Notes under the pieces: generated by a model
Told to the model about the DNA's origin: nothing
Seen by the model: only the letters and a program-made list of their open reading frames with translations
Databases searched by the model: none
Program-made: the position numbers and the translations under genes
Source: CAYVOV01 sp964453525
GTDB taxonomy: Bacteria; Chloroflexota; Dehalococcoidia; Dehalococcoidales; UBA2162
Assembly (NCBI GenBank): GCA_964453525.1
Contig: CAYVOV010000004.1
Span: 1-64,000, forward strand
Length of the DNA: 64,000 nt
Reading direction: 5' to 3'
Shown here: one piece after another, positions 1-8,388 of the stretch
How positions within the stretch are numbered: position 1 is the stretch's first letter
Layout of the letters: the number at the start of each line of letters is the position of its first letter

Positions 1-2
1 TG

Positions 3-95
3 CCCAGGTTTGATAAGAATCTCGCAATGAAGTACAGCGTACCACTGGTAGAGGCTGCAAAAAAAATCAGTATGCGGCTAGGCTCAAATTTCTAG
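3..95 (+). CDS. C-terminal end of an unidentified protein (cut by window edge)
   Basis: An open frame runs in from the window edge and stops at a TAG at 93-95, giving 30 residues. The residue mix is protein-like (SVPLVEAAKKISMRLGSNF at the end) and the frame has no internal stop, but the piece is too short to name. It lies on the same strand as the molybdopterin gene that starts 300 bases later. It could be a chance open frame. Confidence 0.35.
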   Translation, partial: PRFDKNLAMKYSVPLVEAAKKISMRLGSNF

Positions 96-395
96 CTCCG
101 GATATATCAGATTACTTAGTATCAGATTATTCTCCAGCATCTCTCGATGTCTTCAAGAGAAAGCGGCACTGCTATCACTATTATTGCACCAGCATACCGG
201 ATATAATCCAATATTTCTGCGCTGTTAAAGCAGGAATACAGGTACTATTCGTTATTGACAAAAATTGATGCTATATGCAACAATGTTGCGTATATTTTTA
301 ACCTCCGAAGGAATCCCGGACAAGTTTTTCAGAAGTTGCGCTAATATGACGCCCCATGAACGTAACCAAAGATAGTAAACAGTTAAGGGAATGAT
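96..395. other. Gene-free stretch upstream of the first molybdopterin operon
   Basis: No convincing coding frame on either strand. A TTGACA hexamer sits at 255-260, but I see no good -10 at 16-18 bases from it. The segment probably holds the promoter of the operon at 396. Confidence 0.4.
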
Positions 396-2531
396 ATGGA
401 GGAGCGTGTTATTCGGTCTAACTGTGGGATGTGCCATGCCGGGTGTGGCATACTTGCTCACGTCAAAGATGGGGAAATTATCAGGGTTGAAGGAGACCCT
501 GATTGTCCAAACAATAGAGGGGCCCTCTGTGCCATGGGTCTGGCTGCTAAACAGCTGGTATATCATCCAGACCGCCTGAAATATCCTATGAAGAGGCTTG
601 GTGAGAGAGGAGAGGGAAAGTGGCATCGAATATCATGGGATGAAGCTCTGGATACTATATCAGCGAAGATAAAGGAAATTAGAGAAAAAGATGGTCCGTT
701 AGCTGTAGCCATCGGCTGCGGTACAGCCAGACCACTTTTTCCCTGGGTCAGACGTTTTGCCAATGCCTGGGGCACTCCGAACCGACTCGGCTATCCACAT
801 AACTGTTATTCGCCCTTCGTAGGAATGGGACAGGTCGTCTACGGTGCTGACCTCCGCTACGACTTTACAGCCGCAAATTGTGCTGTGATCTGGGGTTTTA
901 GCCCGACTCAGTCACGGGCAAGTCGGGATGGTAGGCAATTTATTGACAGTTTCAAAAGAGGATGCAAGGTAATCAGTATCGACCCCTTGCTGACACCGGT
1001 TTCGGCCAGGAGTGACATATGGCTGCAGGTCAGGCCGGGCACTGACTGTGCCATCGCCCTGGCATGGACGAATGTTATTATCAAAGAAGGGCTCTACGAT
1101 AAAGAATTTGTGCAGAAGTGGATCTATGGCTTTGATAAATTAGCAGAGCATGTTAAAGACTTCACACCCGAGTGGGCAGAGAAGATTACCTGGGTTCCTG
1201 CAGAAAAGATACGGCAAGCCGCCCGGATGTATGCCACAACCAAGCCGGCCACTATTGCTTATGGGGTAGCTACTTGTTTCGGAACGAACACGACCAACAC
1301 TGCGCATATTATTTTCACGCTACCAGCGATTACGGGCAACATTGATGTTGCTGGCGGCAACCCATTCTGGGACCGCCCATATCCACGGGACCATGTACGA
1401 AAAATGCAAGGGTTTGATTTGATACCCAAGGAGGTATGGGAGAACTCGGTAGGTGGTTTTCCTCTCCTGGCAAAAGCACACCCAGCTCCGGGACATGCCG
1501 GATGGCAAGCAGTACTTACCGGGAAGCCATATCCAATTAAAGCAGTGCTTTTCCACGCTACCAACCCCCTTGTTGACCATGAAAATCCCAGAGGACATGT
1601 CTACAAGGCACTTGAGAGACTGGAATTCATCTCTGCGATGGACCATTTTATGACTCCAACGGCTGAGATGGCTGATATAGTCTTACCTGCCTCCACTACC
1701 TTTGAGAGGGATGACGTACGCTATATCGATTTGTATGACGGCAATGGTAATGGCACATTTGCAGCACCCAAGGTGATAGAGCCATTGTGGGAGTCCAGAG
1801 ACGATATAGAAGTTTTCATTGAAATCCTGAAAAGGACCGGGCTCAGTTATGGGTTTAGTAGTGTGAGAGAAATGATGGAAGAGGTAATGAAGCCATTGGG
1901 CATGACTTATGAGGAGTTTGTCGAAAAAGGATGGATTTTCGTCCCTCAAAGGTGGAAGAAATATAAGCAAGGGCTATTACGCGCTGACGGGAAGCCGGGA
2001 TTCAACACCCCTTCGGGAAAAGTCGAAGTTTATTCACAGGAACTGGAGGAGCTGGGGCTCGACCCCTTGCCCGTTCATAAGGAACTGCCGGAAAGTCCGA
2101 TAAACACACCTGACCTCCTGGATACCTATCCTCTGGTCGGCAGCACCGCGCCAAGAAGTTACGCTTATTTTCATTCTCAATACCGCCAGATACCCTGGCT
2201 TCGTAAGATTCACCCGGAGCCAACAGTAACGATTCACCCGCAAACGGCGGAAAAATATGGCATTACGGATGGTGATTGGGTCTGGATAGAATCACCAAGG
2301 GGAAGATGTAAACAGAGGGCAAGTCTTAGCCCGGGAGTTGACCCACGGGTGGTTCTTGGTGAGCACGGCTGGTGGTTTCCAGAGAAGCAAGAGCCGGAGC
2401 ATGGCGTGTTTGAATCGAATCTCAATCTCTTAGTGTCCAGCGAACCGCCTTTTGACCCTGGCTTTGGTTCTACCCCGGCCAGAGGCTATTTGTGCAGAAT
2501 CTACAAAGCTGAGGAAGCAGGCGATGGCTAA
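396..2531 (+). CDS. Molybdopterin (bis-PGD) oxidoreductase, catalytic subunit
   Basis: A 711-residue member of the complex iron-sulfur molybdoenzyme (DMSO reductase) family. The N-terminal [4Fe-4S] motif is complete: C10, C13, C17 and C45. A Cys at residue 137 in HNCYSP lies where these enzymes place their Mo/W ligand, so a Cys-ligated Mo or W is predicted. The C-terminal cofactor-binding domain holds the usual TPSGK and HPxTAxxYGIxDGDWVWIES type segments. There is no twin-arginine signal, so the enzyme should be cytoplasmic. The start ATG follows AAGGGA. Its stop overlaps the next gene, a four-cluster ferredoxin, by 8 bases, so the two are probably one complex. The substrate cannot be read from sequence; acetylene-hydratase-like, transhydroxylase-like or other redox enzymes all fit. 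Confidence 0.9.
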   Translation: MEERVIRSNCGMCHAGCGILAHVKDGEIIRVEGDPDCPNNRGALCAMGLAAKQLVYHPDRLKYPMKRLGERGEGKWHRISWDEALDTISAKIKEIREKDGPLAVAIGCGTARPLFPWVRRFANAWGTPNRLGYPHNCYSPFVGMGQVVYGADLRYDFTAANCAVIWGFSPTQSRASRDGRQFIDSFKRGCKVISIDPLLTPVSARSDIWLQVRPGTDCAIALAWTNVIIKEGLYDKEFVQKWIYGFDKLAEHVKDFTPEWAEKITWVPAEKIRQAARMYATTKPATIAYGVATCFGTNTTNTAHIIFTLPAITGNIDVAGGNPFWDRPYPRDHVRKMQGFDLIPKEVWENSVGGFPLLAKAHPAPGHAGWQAVLTGKPYPIKAVLFHATNPLVDHENPRGHVYKALERLEFISAMDHFMTPTAEMADIVLPASTTFERDDVRYIDLYDGNGNGTFAAPKVIEPLWESRDDIEVFIEILKRTGLSYGFSSVREMMEEVMKPLGMTYEEFVEKGWIFVPQRWKKYKQGLLRADGKPGFNTPSGKVEVYSQELEELGLDPLPVHKELPESPINTPDLLDTYPLVGSTAPRSYAYFHSQYRQIPWLRKIHPEPTVTIHPQTAEKYGITDGDWVWIESPRGRCKQRASLSPGVDPRVVLGEHGWWFPEKQEPEHGVFESNLNLLVSSEPPFDPGFGSTPARGYLCRIYKAEEAGDG

Positions 2532-3009
2532 GTTAACTCTTTTAGTTGACCATGATGTTTGTTTTAATTGTCAGGCGTGCGTGGTCGCTTGTATGCAGGA
2601 AAACGAACTTACGGATAATTCCTGGATTAATATAGTTACCGTAGGTCCCAGGATGGTGGATGGTAAGCTGGTAGTGGATTATATACCGGTTACCTGTACC
2701 CATTGTGCCAATCCATTGTGTGCCGATGCATGTCCCGTGGAAGCGATAACCAAACGCGAGGACGGGGTGGTACTCATTGATGAGAGTTTATGCAATGGCT
2801 GCATGGCCTGCATACCAGCCTGCCCCTTTGCTGTGATTCGGTTTAATGATGAAAAAGGTGTCACAGCCAAATGCAATCTATGTATACACAGGATAGAAAA
2901 GGGGCTAAAACCAGCTTGTGTTCAGCACTGTCAGGCTGGAGCTATCCTTTTTGGTGACATCAATGAGATAGCTGAGTTAATGACTAAGCAACGGGCGCAG
3001 AAAGGGTAG
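2524..3009 (+). CDS. Four-cluster ferredoxin subunit of molybdoenzyme (DmsB/HycB type)
   Basis: A 161-residue electron-transfer subunit. Four Cys groups in order are CFNCQACVVAC, CTHCANPLCADAC, CNGCMACIPAC and a C-x2-C-x11-C-x3-C group near the end, the pattern that holds four [4Fe-4S] clusters. The start chosen is the ATG at 2524, which has GAGGAAG just upstream and overlaps the catalytic gene by 8 bases, implying translational coupling. An in-frame upstream extension exists but would lie inside the catalytic gene. The protein should take electrons to or from the molybdopterin subunit. No membrane anchor gene follows, so the partner is probably soluble. Confidence 0.9.
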   Translation: MAKLTLLVDHDVCFNCQACVVACMQENELTDNSWINIVTVGPRMVDGKLVVDYIPVTCTHCANPLCADACPVEAITKREDGVVLIDESLCNGCMACIPACPFAVIRFNDEKGVTAKCNLCIHRIEKGLKPACVQHCQAGAILFGDINEIAELMTKQRAQKG

Positions 3010-3074
3010 TTATATCGCGTAAAATATTTATGACCTGAGGCCCTAGAAAAAATAACAAAGGAGTTGTTGCGACT

Positions 3075-4244
3075 ATGAACGGCACTATCGAAGCGAAAAT
3101 ACCAAGCACTTCCATTGGGTTAGGGGTTATTAAGAATATAGGCAACGAGGTACTTAGATTTGATGCCCAGAATGTCCTCGTTATCACTGATAAAGGAATA
3201 GTTGCCGCAGGTATCTTGGAATCCCTAAAAACCTCATTGAATCAGGCAAAAATAAACTACGAAATATTTGATGGTTGCTCTCCTGAACCATCCTTCAATC
3301 TGATAATGTCATTAGCTGACAAAGTCAAATCCGGAAAATATGATTTATTGGTTGGAGTTGGAGGAGGCAGCAATATGGATGCTACTAAGGCATCCAGTGT
3401 TTTTGCCCATAGCGATTTAAGCTTAATGGATTTTATAAAATCACCCCGCGGTACCCGAATTAAGGGCAAAGTGCTTCCTAAAATACTGGCTCCTACCACT
3501 GCCGGAACTGGCTCCGAATGGAGTAAAGTTGCCGTCCTTTATGATGAAAATAGATTGGGATATCCGGGCTCTATGGAACAGTATGGAGCTGACAGGGTAA
3601 TTATCGATCCGGAACTGACAAGGAACTTACCCTCTGGAATTACTGCCAGTACTGGATTCGATGCCCTGACGCATGCAATAGAAGGCTTTACCTGCAAGAC
3701 TGCAAATTTAATCTCTGATATGTTGGCAAGTTCAGCTATTAGATTGGTCGGGCAATATCTTGTTAGAGCCTATGAAAAAGGCCCGGAGGATATAGAATCT
3801 CGATACTACATGTCTCTGGCAGCCTGTATGGGTATGAATGCTGCATCTACCGCAGGAATGGGTTTATGCCATATAATCGGCGAATATGTACAGGCAAAAG
3901 CACCTATTTCACACGGCACCTCATTGGCTATTACATTACCGGCAGTTATGGAATTTAATCTAGCCGGTAATCCTCAAAAATTCGCCGATATTGCTGAACT
4001 GTTAGGGGAAAATATCTCCGGTCTTTCCAGCGAGGAAGCAGGAGCTAAATCAATTCTCGCCGTTAGAAAACTGATTGATGATGTAGAATTACCGAAAACA
4101 ATGAGAGAAGTTGGTATAAAAGAGGATGATATTAATGAGATGGCTAAACACTGCTTTGAAACCAATTCAATGATGTTCAAACTGTGGACTATGCGAGATG
4201 TGAGTGAATCAGATATCAGTCAAATGTTTCATTCCAGTTTATAA
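3075..4244 (+). CDS. Iron-containing alcohol dehydrogenase family protein
   Basis: A 389-residue group III (Fe-ADH) enzyme of normal family length. The nucleotide-binding GGGSNMDATK loop and the APTTAGTGSEWS segment are present. The metal ligands are visible as the Asp and His of GFDALTHAIEG, the His of GLCHIIGE and the His of PISHG. It would oxidise an alcohol or reduce an aldehyde with NAD(P). It begins 65 bases after the ferredoxin gene with GGAG upstream and may be part of the same transcript. It sits between two molybdopterin oxidoreductases, which suggests a shared pathway, but the substrate is unknown. Confidence 0.9.
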   Translation: MNGTIEAKIPSTSIGLGVIKNIGNEVLRFDAQNVLVITDKGIVAAGILESLKTSLNQAKINYEIFDGCSPEPSFNLIMSLADKVKSGKYDLLVGVGGGSNMDATKASSVFAHSDLSLMDFIKSPRGTRIKGKVLPKILAPTTAGTGSEWSKVAVLYDENRLGYPGSMEQYGADRVIIDPELTRNLPSGITASTGFDALTHAIEGFTCKTANLISDMLASSAIRLVGQYLVRAYEKGPEDIESRYYMSLAACMGMNAASTAGMGLCHIIGEYVQAKAPISHGTSLAITLPAVMEFNLAGNPQKFADIAELLGENISGLSSEEAGAKSILAVRKLIDDVELPKTMREVGIKEDDINEMAKHCFETNSMMFKLWTMRDVSESDISQMFHSSL

Positions 4245-4280
4245 GGCAACTATTCAATATTAAGTTCGAAAAAGAATTGA

Positions 4281-4484
4281 AGACCATCAAACACAAGGGA
4301 GCAAATCATTGGTGAGTTTGAAAAAGTAGACTGCATGTGGGGGCTTGTGAAAGCTATAAGCCAAAATATATTTGGTGAAGTTAAGAAAGACCCAATGATA
4401 TATATAGGGTTTAAGATAAGGTCTTTTTCGAGATACATTGAAAAGATATTAGGACATACTTTACAGAAAAGCGAAATTGAGTAG
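4281..4484 (+). pseudogene. Small unrecognised open frame, possible C-terminal gene remnant
   Basis: A stop-to-stop frame of 67 codons ends at the TAG at 4482-4484. Its residues look protein-like (VDCMWGLVKAISQNIFGEVK is one stretch), but there is no start codon with a ribosome site; the first ATG, at 4335, would give only 49 residues. The rest of the 4245-4619 gap holds nothing recognisable. This may be the tail of a deleted gene or a chance frame. Confidence 0.3.
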
Positions 4485-4619
4485 CATCTGACACAAAGCG
4501 TATTGAAGATATTAACCCACTTCTTAATTGACACTCCTATTATGCAACAATACACTTTACAATACTTGGGTTTATCATCCGCACTCTTAATAAGTTAGAG
4601 AGAGGGGGAATAAAAGAAG

Positions 4620-6854
4620 ATGGACGACAAAACAACAATTAAGAGGACAATTTGTACATTTTGTGCCGGAAACTGCGGTGTGCTGGTACACGTTAAAGAT
4701 GGGCAAATAGTTAAGATAGTGGGAAACCGGGAGCACCCGATCAGCCGTGGCTTTATCTGTGAGAGAATAAAATATGCGATTAATTGGCTGTATCATCCTG
4801 ACCAGCTTAAATATCCGCTTAAAAGAGCCGGTGAGAAGGGCGAGGGTAAGTGGGAGAGGATAACCTGGGACCAGGCTCTGGATGAAATAGCCGAAAAACT
4901 CAGCCAATTAAAAGAGAAGTATGGGCCTGAGACCCTCGCCAGCACTGAGGGCACACTCAGGGGCACCCTTTTCTGGATGCGGTCTCGCTTTCATTATCTG
5001 TTTGGTAATCCCCACAATGTTTTTCATCCCGGTACCATCTGCGGATTAAACCGGTATTCTATCGGTCAGGCTATTGCAGGGTGGCGTGTTTGTGACAAAG
5101 GCCTTACCCCCAAGTATGCTTCTATTGAAAAAACTAATTGTATAGTGGTCTGGGGCAATAACCCGACGGACTCTATACCGAGGGCGTCAGCCTGGATTAC
5201 GCAGCAACGGCACCAAAGGCCCTTGCGAATAATTGTTGTTGACCCCCGGGTTACCAAGATTGCTGAAGTAGCCGATATGCATCTGCAACTCAGGCCAGCA
5301 ACTGATACTGCTCTAGCCCTCGGTTGGGCAAATGTTATTATAAACGAGCAACTGTACGATAAGGATTTTGTCCAGAACTGGACGGTAGGCTTCGATGAGC
5401 TGGTCAAACGTGTTCAAGAGTACCCGCCGCAAAGGGTCGCTGACATTACCGGACTGACCGTAGACCAGATAGTACAATCAGCGAGAATGTATGCTAACAC
5501 CAAACCGGCATGGATTGTGGGTGGTGTGGCTACGGACCAGATAGGTCTGAATGCATGCCGTGTGGAGCAAGCCTGTGCTATCTGTCAGGCACTTACAGGC
5601 AACATAGATGTTCTTGGCGCCAGCTTGATGCCCGCGATCGGACCAGGTACGGAAGGTAAAAGGTTCATCCGCGATTCTGAGCTGGAACTCCGCGATGCGC
5701 TGCCTGAAGAACAGCGGCTCAAACAACTGGGGGCGGACAGATTTAAATTAATGACCTGGCCCGGGTATGAACTAACCGCGGCGCCACACGAGAAATTCTA
5801 TGGGGCCCCAGCACCCACAATGCACCGCATGGGAGCCAGTCCGTCTTTACTCTGGCGTGCCATTCTCACTAAAAAGCCTTATCCGATTACTGCCATGATA
5901 AGCTGGGAAAGCAACCCCATAATTTGGGCGGGTAACACCAAACTGGTTTATGAAGCTATGAAGAGTCCTAATCTGGAACTCTACGTTGTTAATGAGTACT
6001 GGATGACCCCCACCGCTCTTATGGCTGACTATGTACTGCCAATAGCCAGCTGGATGGAAAGGCCTTATATTGATACCATGGAGGATTTTGCCGATTTCGC
6101 CCTTGGTGGCGAAAGAGCAATCGAGCCACTGGGAGAGCGGAAAGAGGACTATTATTTCTGGCGCGGGCTTGGTATAAGGCTGGGTCAGAAAGAGTACTGG
6201 CCATGGGAGACCTTTGAGGAGCATATAGCCTATCGGGTAAAGCCGATGGGAATTACCTATGAAGAATTCGTCCAAGCCGGATGTGTAATGGCTCCTTTGG
6301 AAGAGAAAAAATACCAGAGACTGGGCTTTCCTACTCCTTCAGGTAAGTTTGAGCTGTATTCTTCCATATTGGAAAAGTTGGGCTATGACCCTCTGCCATT
6401 TTTTGAAGAGCCAGCAGAGAGTCCTATCAGAACGCCGGAAATGGCTAAAGATTATCCACTCATATTGAACACCGGTGGCAGGTTTATGCCCCAGCATCAT
6501 TCTGAGTTCAGACACTGGGGAACTGGTATGCGAGAGAGGCATCCTGACCCGTTGGCGGATATTAATACCGAGGACGCACGGGAACACGGCGTTGAAGATG
6601 GTGATTGGGTATATATTGAAACGAGGAGGGGTAGAGTGAAGCAGAAAGCCAGGGTTTCCGGAAAGATTCCTCGCGGCGTAGTAAATGCTGAAGCTAGTTG
6701 GTGGTTCCCGGAAATGTCCGCCGAGAAACCCTCTCTCTATGGGCTTTGGGAGTCAAACGTAAATGTTCTCACTCTTGATGATCCTGAGTATTGCGACCCG
6801 CTTACCGGTGGCTGGCAGACGAGAGCGTTACTCTGCAAGATTTATAAAGTATAA
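4620..6854 (+). CDS. Molybdopterin (bis-PGD) oxidoreductase, catalytic subunit (second copy)
   Basis: A 744-residue paralogue of the enzyme at 396. The [4Fe-4S] Cys set is C12, C15, C19 and C47, and the candidate Mo/W ligand is C141 in GTICGLNRYS. The C-terminal domain carries TPSGKFELYS and EHGVEDGDWVYIE. No export signal is present. The start ATG follows a purine-rich GAGAGAGGGGGA. Unlike the copies at 396 and 46225, no ferredoxin gene follows; a terminator hairpin comes about 120 bases after the stop. It must therefore share the ferredoxin encoded at 2524, use a partner elsewhere, or work without one, as redox-neutral members such as acetylene hydratase do. Substrate unknown. Confidence 0.9.
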   Translation: MDDKTTIKRTICTFCAGNCGVLVHVKDGQIVKIVGNREHPISRGFICERIKYAINWLYHPDQLKYPLKRAGEKGEGKWERITWDQALDEIAEKLSQLKEKYGPETLASTEGTLRGTLFWMRSRFHYLFGNPHNVFHPGTICGLNRYSIGQAIAGWRVCDKGLTPKYASIEKTNCIVVWGNNPTDSIPRASAWITQQRHQRPLRIIVVDPRVTKIAEVADMHLQLRPATDTALALGWANVIINEQLYDKDFVQNWTVGFDELVKRVQEYPPQRVADITGLTVDQIVQSARMYANTKPAWIVGGVATDQIGLNACRVEQACAICQALTGNIDVLGASLMPAIGPGTEGKRFIRDSELELRDALPEEQRLKQLGADRFKLMTWPGYELTAAPHEKFYGAPAPTMHRMGASPSLLWRAILTKKPYPITAMISWESNPIIWAGNTKLVYEAMKSPNLELYVVNEYWMTPTALMADYVLPIASWMERPYIDTMEDFADFALGGERAIEPLGERKEDYYFWRGLGIRLGQKEYWPWETFEEHIAYRVKPMGITYEEFVQAGCVMAPLEEKKYQRLGFPTPSGKFELYSSILEKLGYDPLPFFEEPAESPIRTPEMAKDYPLILNTGGRFMPQHHSEFRHWGTGMRERHPDPLADINTEDAREHGVEDGDWVYIETRRGRVKQKARVSGKIPRGVVNAEASWWFPEMSAEKPSLYGLWESNVNVLTLDDPEYCDPLTGGWQTRALLCKIYKV

Positions 6855-6975
6855 TTCCTTAATATCATCCATCAGGATTGGAGTTTAAACTTCTCGATGG
6901 GACTTGTTTATACTGCCTTAACTTGGCATTGCACAATACATCGTTAAGAAAAGACTGAAGAATTAAATTCGACCT

Positions 6976-7020
6976 GAGAGAAGCCTCCCTGCTCCGGGGG
7001 AGGCCTCTCATTGTCCATTT
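6976..7020 (+). terminator. Hairpin terminator after the second molybdopterin gene
   Basis: Stem GAGAGAAGCCTCCC pairs with GGGGGAGGCCTCTC across a short loop, followed by a T-rich tail. It lies about 120 bases past the stop at 6854. Confidence 0.6.
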
Positions 7021-7110
7021 TTCCATTCATCAGGACCCTGGGAGGGGAGGATAAACGTGCTAGTTCTTGAAATTTCACTTAATGACTTTTTGTTAAATCA
7101 GTTATGAAAA

Positions 7111-7142
7111 ACAAAGCGTTGTTTCAGGGGGAGTTCGACTCT
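7111..7142 (+). repeat. tRNA/tmRNA-like T-arm scrap, copy 1
   Basis: This 32-base segment matches 50981-51012 with four mismatches, in the same orientation. Its end resembles a tRNA T arm: AG-TTCGACT-CT with further G/C bases each side. The first part can form a small hairpin whose stem differs between copies by paired changes (AAAC/GTTT here, GAAC/GTTC there). A full tRNA cannot be folded around it. It could derive from a tRNA or ssrA 3' end left by integration. Confidence 0.35.
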
Positions 7143-7329
7143 ACCCGGCCTCCCCGTCCAAATCAGGTTCAAATTATTTTAAAAGTCAACTTAAAGGTTC
7201 TACATACCGTACGGTACCGCCCACTATGCGGGATTTAAACTATTGTAATTATAGAGACTTGGTCGCTAGATAATAATCGGGGGTCTATTTCATAGAGGGA
7301 GTTTTAGAAAGGTAGTAAGGGAAAGAAGA

Positions 7330-7407
7330 TGGTCGGGGTGAGAGGATTTGAACCTCCGAACCTCTGCGTCCCGAACGCAGCGCTCTACCTGGCTGAGCTA
7401 CACCCCG
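7330..7407 (-). tRNA. tRNA-Pro (CGG anticodon)
   Basis: A full cloverleaf on the minus strand. The acceptor CGGGGTG pairs with CACCCCG, followed by discriminator A and an encoded CCA (7330-7332). The anticodon loop TTCGGGA gives CGG. The T loop is TTCAAAT. The D arm contains AGCTCAGCCAGGTAGAGC. Confidence 0.95.
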
Positions 7408-7450
7408 ACAAATCTATAATCTTTATATTAAATTTATGCTATAATATCAA

Positions 7451-7497
7451 CCTCAGTGTCCCGAACGCTGCGCGCTACCCGGCTGCGCTACGCCCCG
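7451..7497 (-). pseudogene. Truncated second tRNA-Pro (5' half only)
   Basis: About 47 bases match the 5' half of a tRNA-Pro: acceptor strand CGGGGCG, a D arm, and an anticodon arm with loop TTCGGGA. The sequence then runs into AT-rich DNA, with no T arm or acceptor 3' strand. It differs from the intact neighbour at many positions, so it is an old separate gene that lost its 3' half, not a fresh duplicate. Confidence 0.75.
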
Positions 7498-7639
7498 ATT
7501 CCAGACTACTATTATAGGCGTATTTAACCCAATTCAGCAAGGGGAGAGTTTTATAGAGGTGAGCCACGTGATATCGGGAATTGGGGAGAGTAGAACATTG
7601 AATAATGACAGTGTGAAGAAGGGTGATGATAAAATAGAG

Positions 7640-7725
7640 AGTAGGAGAGGGACTCCGTCCCTCTCTTAAAGACTACTCCCCTTCCTTTTTTTAAGGGGAA
7701 AGAGACACAGGGGATGGGGTTATAT
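7640..7725. repeat. G/C-rich palindromic repeat, family member 1
   Basis: Two adjacent hairpins: a 9-bp stem GAGAGGGAC/GTCCCTCTC with loop TCC (7645-7665), then CCCCTT paired with AAGGGG. A GGGGATGGGGTT tail follows. Similar units occur near 19426, 40591 and 46031. It ends just before the ribosome site of the gene at 7744. Confidence 0.6.
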
Positions 7726-7743
7726 AAATAGGGAGGCTTATAA

Positions 7744-8352
7744 ATGCGGGTAAGTGAAATTATTAACTGCAATGGATTCCCCTGCGATGACGTAAAGCAT
7801 GAGTGTTACGTGGTTCCGGACATAGACCTGAAACCGGAAGATATCTCCGTGGTGATGATATCGGAAGCGGCGCCGGCAGACCTGGCAGATTATTATTACG
7901 CCGGGGGCGACTCTCTATTCCAGCAGACAACGGTTCAGGCATTTAATGATGCCGGTGCTGATGTGTCTTCCATACAGGATATCATCAATCTGGGGGTTTA
8001 TCTCACCACGGCGGTAAAGTGCGGCAAGACGGGGTACGGGATAAAGACTGGTACCGTTAAAGAGTGCTCGCTGTTGCTGGAGAAAGAGCTGGCACTTTTC
8101 CCCGATGTAAAAGTGTTTATGCTGATGGGTGATGTAGCAATCAGGGTAATCAATGATATCGCCCGCAGAGCCGGAGAGAAAAGAGTGATTCCGGCCGGCT
8201 CCACCTATAAAATCCGCGGGCAGGAATACTTCTTCAGAGGAAAAAGGGCTTTTCCTTCCTACCTTCAGGCCGGTCCCAGCTTCTTTATTGAGAAAAGCAA
8301 ACGCCGGATGATTGCCGAAGATATCAGAAAGGCGATGGAACTGGTCAGATAG
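7744..8352 (+). CDS. Uracil-DNA glycosylase-like Fe-S protein
   Basis: A 202-residue protein with the layout of family 4/5 uracil-DNA glycosylases. SEAAP (40-44) matches the GEAPG loop. Two Cys, C93 and C108, are spaced as the second pair of Fe-S ligands in those enzymes, and C9, C14 and C21 could supply the first pair. A GD-x-A motif sits at the expected place. The C-terminal motif, usually HPS or HPA in this family, reads FPS here, so the usual His is missing. The start is firm: AGGGAGG lies upstream. It may excise a different damaged base or have lost glycosylase activity. It precedes the propeller gene at 8389 and may be co-transcribed with it. Confidence 0.7.
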   Translation: MRVSEIINCNGFPCDDVKHECYVVPDIDLKPEDISVVMISEAAPADLADYYYAGGDSLFQQTTVQAFNDAGADVSSIQDIINLGVYLTTAVKCGKTGYGIKTGTVKECSLLLEKELALFPDVKVFMLMGDVAIRVINDIARRAGEKRVIPAGSTYKIRGQEYFFRGKRAFPSYLQAGPSFFIEKSKRRMIAEDIRKAMELVR

Positions 8353-8388
8353 CTGGCTGGTACAGAGACCGTGAAGGGAGCAGGTAAA

